Assembly (NCBI GenBank): GCA_921293015.1
Contig: OV121082.1
Coordinates: forward strand, 44,102,971 to 44,166,970
Source: Phorcus lineatus
Lineage: Eukaryota; Mollusca; Gastropoda; Trochida; Trochidae
Length of the DNA stretch: 64,000 bases
Reading direction: 5' to 3'
A model generated the notes under the pieces. That model saw only the letters and a program-made list of their open reading frames with translations, searched no databases and was not told the DNA's origin. The position numbers and the translations under genes are program-made. Below, one piece after another: positions 60,140 to 64,000 of the stretch. Numbering within the stretch: position 1 is the stretch's first letter; every line of letters begins with the position of its first letter.

Positions 60140-60872
60140 ACTGAAGTAATTGAGAGAATATAAAAAACCAGTTCAGATTAAGGACATATATAACAAAGAC
60201 ATTGAGAGAATAAAGAAGACTCTGACAGAATATATTTAAGACAATAATTTGAGTGATTGTTGATGACACTGAGAGAATAATGAAAAAATTAAGAGAATAT
60301 TGAAGATATCGAGAGAATATTGGAAATATTTTCCATAATATAAATGCATTATTCTTATAAAGCCATCAAGAGATTTTGAAGACATTGAGAAAATAATCAA
60401 GACATATTGAGAGCATTCGAAGACATTGACAAAATAATGAAGACATTATGAGAACATTGACAACATAATGAAGATATTATGAGAACATTGACAACATAAT
60501 GAAGATATTATGAGAACATTGAAGACATGGAGAGAATTAATGAAGACATTGTGAGAATTTTTAAGACTAGAGAATAATATAGACACTGAAAGAATTCAAG
60601 GACATCGACAGAATAATTAAGATTTTATAAGAGTAATGAAGACATTGAGAGAATTATGAAGACATTGTGAGAATAATGAAGACATTGTGAGAATAATGAA
60701 CATCTTGAGAGAATGTTGAAGACTTGAGAGAATGTTGAAGACTTGAGAATATTCAAGACATTGAGAGAATAAGGAAGAAATTGAGTGAATAATGAAGATA
60801 TCATAAGTATACTAAAGATCTTAGAATATTGAAAAAATTAAGAGAATATTGTTGACATTGAGAGAATTTTTT
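60140..60872. repeat. 18-20-bp purine-rich minisatellite (GAGAATAATGAAGACATT)
   Basis: About 35 imperfect copies of a unit like TGAGAGAATAATGAAGACAT. The plus strand is almost pyrimidine-poor through the block. The copies are strongly diverged, so the array is old. Confidence 0.9.
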
Positions 60873-60900
60873 ATTGTGAAAGGACTCATGAAAGCATCAC

Positions 60901-60941
60901 CTTTGCATAGGGGAGATTGGCTTCTACTTCTAATTCCATTA
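60901..60941 (-). CDS. Candidate 41-bp exon, minus strand
   Basis: Two bases and 13 codons reading MELEVEANLPYAK, between CCATTTTTCTTGGCTGAAG and AAAG-GTGATG. It ends in phase 0 and could join 59195-59263 in frame, giving NLPYAKVKVTGQNPSMK. The exon is short, so chance is a serious alternative. Confidence 0.22.
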
Positions 60942-62131
60942 CTTCAGCCAAGAAAAATGGTATGCTATGAACGCATGCTTAAAACAGCAGGTTAAGACTT
61001 TATAAACATAATCAGTAGATTTATTTCTGTAAAAGGTCTGAATACTTGAAAACATAATCTGAACTTCATCATGTATAAGGGATAAAACTTCATATATATA
61101 CACACACTAAGTAGAATGCAGCAGTGTATATTTCTTCAACCCAAAGTTAAGCACACCTATAATAACTTCCGAGTGCTTGAACCTTCTCATATAGAGACTC
61201 TCTCAAACAATTTGTCTTTGTATATCATAACATATATGCTGTGCAACAAATGCTAAAGGTGGGGCTGCTTTATACCAGGTTTCCTCCACAACAGAAGAAA
61301 GTGTTTGTTTCTCTCCAGGCATGGCTCACAAGAATTACTGGGGTTGATGTAACACAGGTGTTGGCCAGGGGGATTTATTAATTGTCTTCACATTTTTACA
61401 TCTTAAAGGAATTGGGGTTTTTTTCAAAAAATATTCAAAATTCTGAAACGGTTATATTGTTCAGCTGTTAAAATTTCAAGTTTTTTAAGGTTCTGTCAAT
61501 TTTATTTGTTCTCTCTTTAAAACATTCTTACCCTTACCCTTTTATCTTAATGTTTAAATGGGATCAAAAAGGTCTTTCTGTAGTACAAGCCATTAAGATT
61601 AAAGTATTATCCAAAAGACATTCCGGCTAGCCAAATACATGATCATATCATTTAAAATCTATCCAGGCCTTCAGACTACCACTCAGCATGTTAACACATT
61701 TTCAACTAACCACTAGCTAATGAACTTGTGAAATTTTCTCACCATGTTTAAAGTTTGAGTTTTAACAACAGTCCATGCACATAGTCTTTTAATAATTTTA
61801 TTCTTTCCCTAAAATCAGTGAAAGTTTTCCTCATTATTTTATGAACATGAAAAGAATGCATTCTTTCCAAGTTGAAAATATTCAAAACATTAATGTCAAT
61901 GTTGATGGTTCAAGAATAAAAATTTTCAAATACAATATTGATAAATGTACAAGAACATCAATATTTGTTCCAAAAATCAATATCAAGCCAAGATCTCAAT
62001 GATAAATATCTACAGGCAGGGAAGTCAAAACGAACTTCAAGCCAACTATTCTTCAATTAAACTTTATGGTGACTGCCACATGAGTTTTTTCATGAATTTG
62101 ATGAAGGCCATCTGAGGGAGAACCATCTGTA
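60942..62131. other. Noncoding stretch
   Basis: AT-rich, nothing recognised. A short alternating AT/AC tract lies near 61094. Confidence 0.4.
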
Positions 62132-62137
62132 TTTATT
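62132..62137 (-). terminator. Possible polyadenylation signal
   Basis: AATAAA on the minus strand, about 18 bases after the stop of the WD40-like exon. AT-rich sequence makes chance occurrence likely. Confidence 0.3.
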
Positions 62138-62154
62138 TTTTCTATAAATCAAGT

Positions 62155-62310
62155 TCAAATTTGCAAGGTTATCTGGCCAGAGGAAGAATGCCCAGGGATG
62201 AAATATAGCGGGATGGTGACATTTTGTGACCATTTCAGGGAGTTGGCATCCCACTGATCGGAGTTTGAGTCCCATATCCTGAACTTGTTGTCAGTTGTCA
62301 GGAATGTAGT
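62155..62310 (-). CDS. Candidate WD40-like (terminal) exon
   Basis: Minus strand. The acceptor is GCATCACTCTGCAG, then 51 codons to a TGA. The translation begins TTFLTTDNKFRIWDSNSDQW and continues with DANSLKWSQNVTIPL. FLTTDNKFRIWD is a good match to the last strand pair of a WD40 blade (hydrophobic, TxDxxxRIWD). No good GT donor exists before the stop and an AATAAA follows at once, so it may be the last exon. The specific WD protein could not be named. The preceding exon would lie beyond 62.3 kb and was not found. Confidence 0.4.
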   Translation of the reverse strand, partial: TTFLTTDNKFRIWDSNSDQWDANSLKWSQNVTIPLYFIPGHSSSGQITLQI

Positions 62311-64000
62311 CTGCAGAGTGATGCAAATATTTGGATAAAACAGGTGTCCTTTATAAACAGGTGTACATTGCCATAGATTTATCCTTTAGAAGAACTGCGT
62401 TCTTTCATAATTCTGAACTTGTCTTGATAAGTAAGGTCACTAGAGTTTATGAGAAACACATTTTGATACAGCTGTACGCATTTCTTCTGTTGACAGATTT
62501 ACAATTTTCATAGAGTAAAAAAATAATTTTTAATCAATTTTTTATCTTTCAAAAGAACCTTGTTCTTGTATCATTCTTTAACTATTTGAAACATGGGGTC
62601 AATGAAGTTTATGAGAAATACATTTTGTTACAGCTGTAAACATAACTCATGTTGACAGATTTACAATTTTGCTGAGAGAAAAGTAAGTAATTTATGAAAA
62701 AAATCATGTATTTTTCACCTATGTATCAAAAATGAGGTTGAGCTGCTATATTCAAAGTTTATTCTATTGTTGACTATTAGATCACTAAATGCTTCTCAAA
62801 ATATCATTAGAATTTACATCAAATGATAATTAAGAAACAATATGCTTTGCAAAATATTATTCCAAATGATAAAAGTGTGCATAACAAATGACAATTATGT
62901 GTTCCATCTATTCATGACATCTGTACAGGAACATGTACATCACACAAGGAGACCACTTAAAACAAAACGTTATTTTCCTTTGGTTCAAATAGGTTAAGTT
63001 CTACACAAACGCTATTGCATAAATGAATCCTTACTTATACACTTGACTTGTGACCGTTTTGTAAACACCACTTCTATTTATCTTGCATTTTTTCCAAACA
63101 GTTTAGGAGTATTCATCCACATATCATATTAAAGCTTGTTATCATTTTCCAGCTGATTAAGGGACATATCTCACAAAAACATTATCATGTGGCCTTGTGC
63201 AGCCAGAGTTCGCACTTCTCGCTGTGAGACATATGTTGGTCTCTGCTACCATGTTTATTCTCTAATCATACTCAAGCTAGCACTATGCAACACAAAATGA
63301 TACACAGACCAAACCTGAAAGTGATATCACGCAGGTGTTCCCAACTTATTTTGCAAAATTTTGTCTTTCACCAGTATACATTTTTTTAAGGAAGACCCAA
63401 AAATGTTTTACATTTTTTATAATGTGTGAAAAAAGTCTTTAGGCATCTACAGTCCCTAATGTATTTGCATTATATCTATTTCATCTTGACTTTGTCCATT
63501 AAGCATCAAGAAACAAAGATTGAATGTTTTAACAAAGATATCAAAATCTTTGTAAATGTTTTGTTTAAAATACCACTGGTTTTGGATTAAAAGCTGTCAA
63601 CTGTATAGAATATTTTGTTGTTCGCCACCCACAAGCATAAATAAACCATTGTGTCGGGAGATTGGACATCTAGCAGATCAAATTTGATACAATGAGGCAA
63701 AATTTCATACCAAAGATTCTCAGTGAAATCATATTATAGAATAGATTTGTATTAAAGTATATATTAAGTTCTCTATGAATATTATTATTTCAGAATAACT
63801 ATGGAATCGAAAGATATCTACACTTTTAATGGACCTTAGATCAAGGTAACCAGTGAAATAATGATACATAAAGATGAACAAGAAGAGGCGAGACGCCAGG
63901 TAGGTGGTGCATGTCTTCTTTATATGGCAAGGAAAACTGCAACAACAGACTCACAGCTTCTTTATTTATTCATTGTATTTTTTGATGATCCTGCACTTTT
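62311..64000. other. Noncoding stretch to window end
   Basis: AT-rich. Two similar segments at 62345-62525 and 62565-62690 (shared TTTATGAGAAA, CA-CATTTTG, TACAGCTGTA, TTGACAGATTTACAATTTT) form an old ~200-bp tandem duplication. No exon is supported. Confidence 0.45.

Noticed and set aside
1-64000. Reverse transcriptase, LTR or capsid-bearing elements
   Set aside because: I searched the open frames for RT, integrase and capsid motifs and saw none. The mobile DNA recognised here is all of the DNA-transposon type, apart from one doubtful tRNA-like SINE head.

Overview
The window is AT-rich eukaryotic DNA with widely spaced short exons, many tandem repeats and several DNA transposons. There is no bacterial or viral gene organisation. 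The GGGAGATAACTC-type motif (about 24582, 47026 and 51970) is one I associate with mollusc genomes, so a mollusc or other lophotrochozoan is the best guess. That is pattern memory, not a search result.

Layout. 1-6200: gene-free, with two short minisatellites, an old piggyBac terminus (2671-2859) and GC-richer patches. 6202-12637: a complete-looking piggyBac element of about 6.4 kb, bounded by TTAA and encoding an uninterrupted 664-residue PGBD-type transposase. It carries unusual ~190-bp repeat arrays on both sides of the gene. 12638-19000: mostly noncoding, with one candidate plus-strand exon and a 426-bp hAT-type MITE that has a clean 8-bp target duplication. 19.3-25 kb: diverged tandem repeats and three exon-like minus-strand segments of an unrecognised gene. 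27133-33594: a 6.46-kb element with 26-bp CACTGG inverted termini, a 3-bp target duplication and subterminal GGAAAGG motifs (CACTA/CMC-like), with no recognisable transposase. 34-48 kb: scattered exon candidates on both strands, including a possible signal-peptide first exon and two possible minus-strand terminal exons. 48-64 kb: minus-strand exons, of which the only one I recognise with confidence is an SDR42E1/3beta-HSD-like dehydrogenase exon (54123-54218). There are also a WD40-like exon (near 62.2 kb), a 109-bp foldback element and two large minisatellites.

The transposase is the only complete protein-coding gene visible. Host genes are seen only as isolated exons inferred from an open frame plus splice sites. 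Chance exons of this quality occur in 64 kb, so most carry low confidence and their linkage into genes is inference. The most unusual structures are the direct-orientation subterminal arrays of the piggyBac element and the large CACTA-like element without a transposase.
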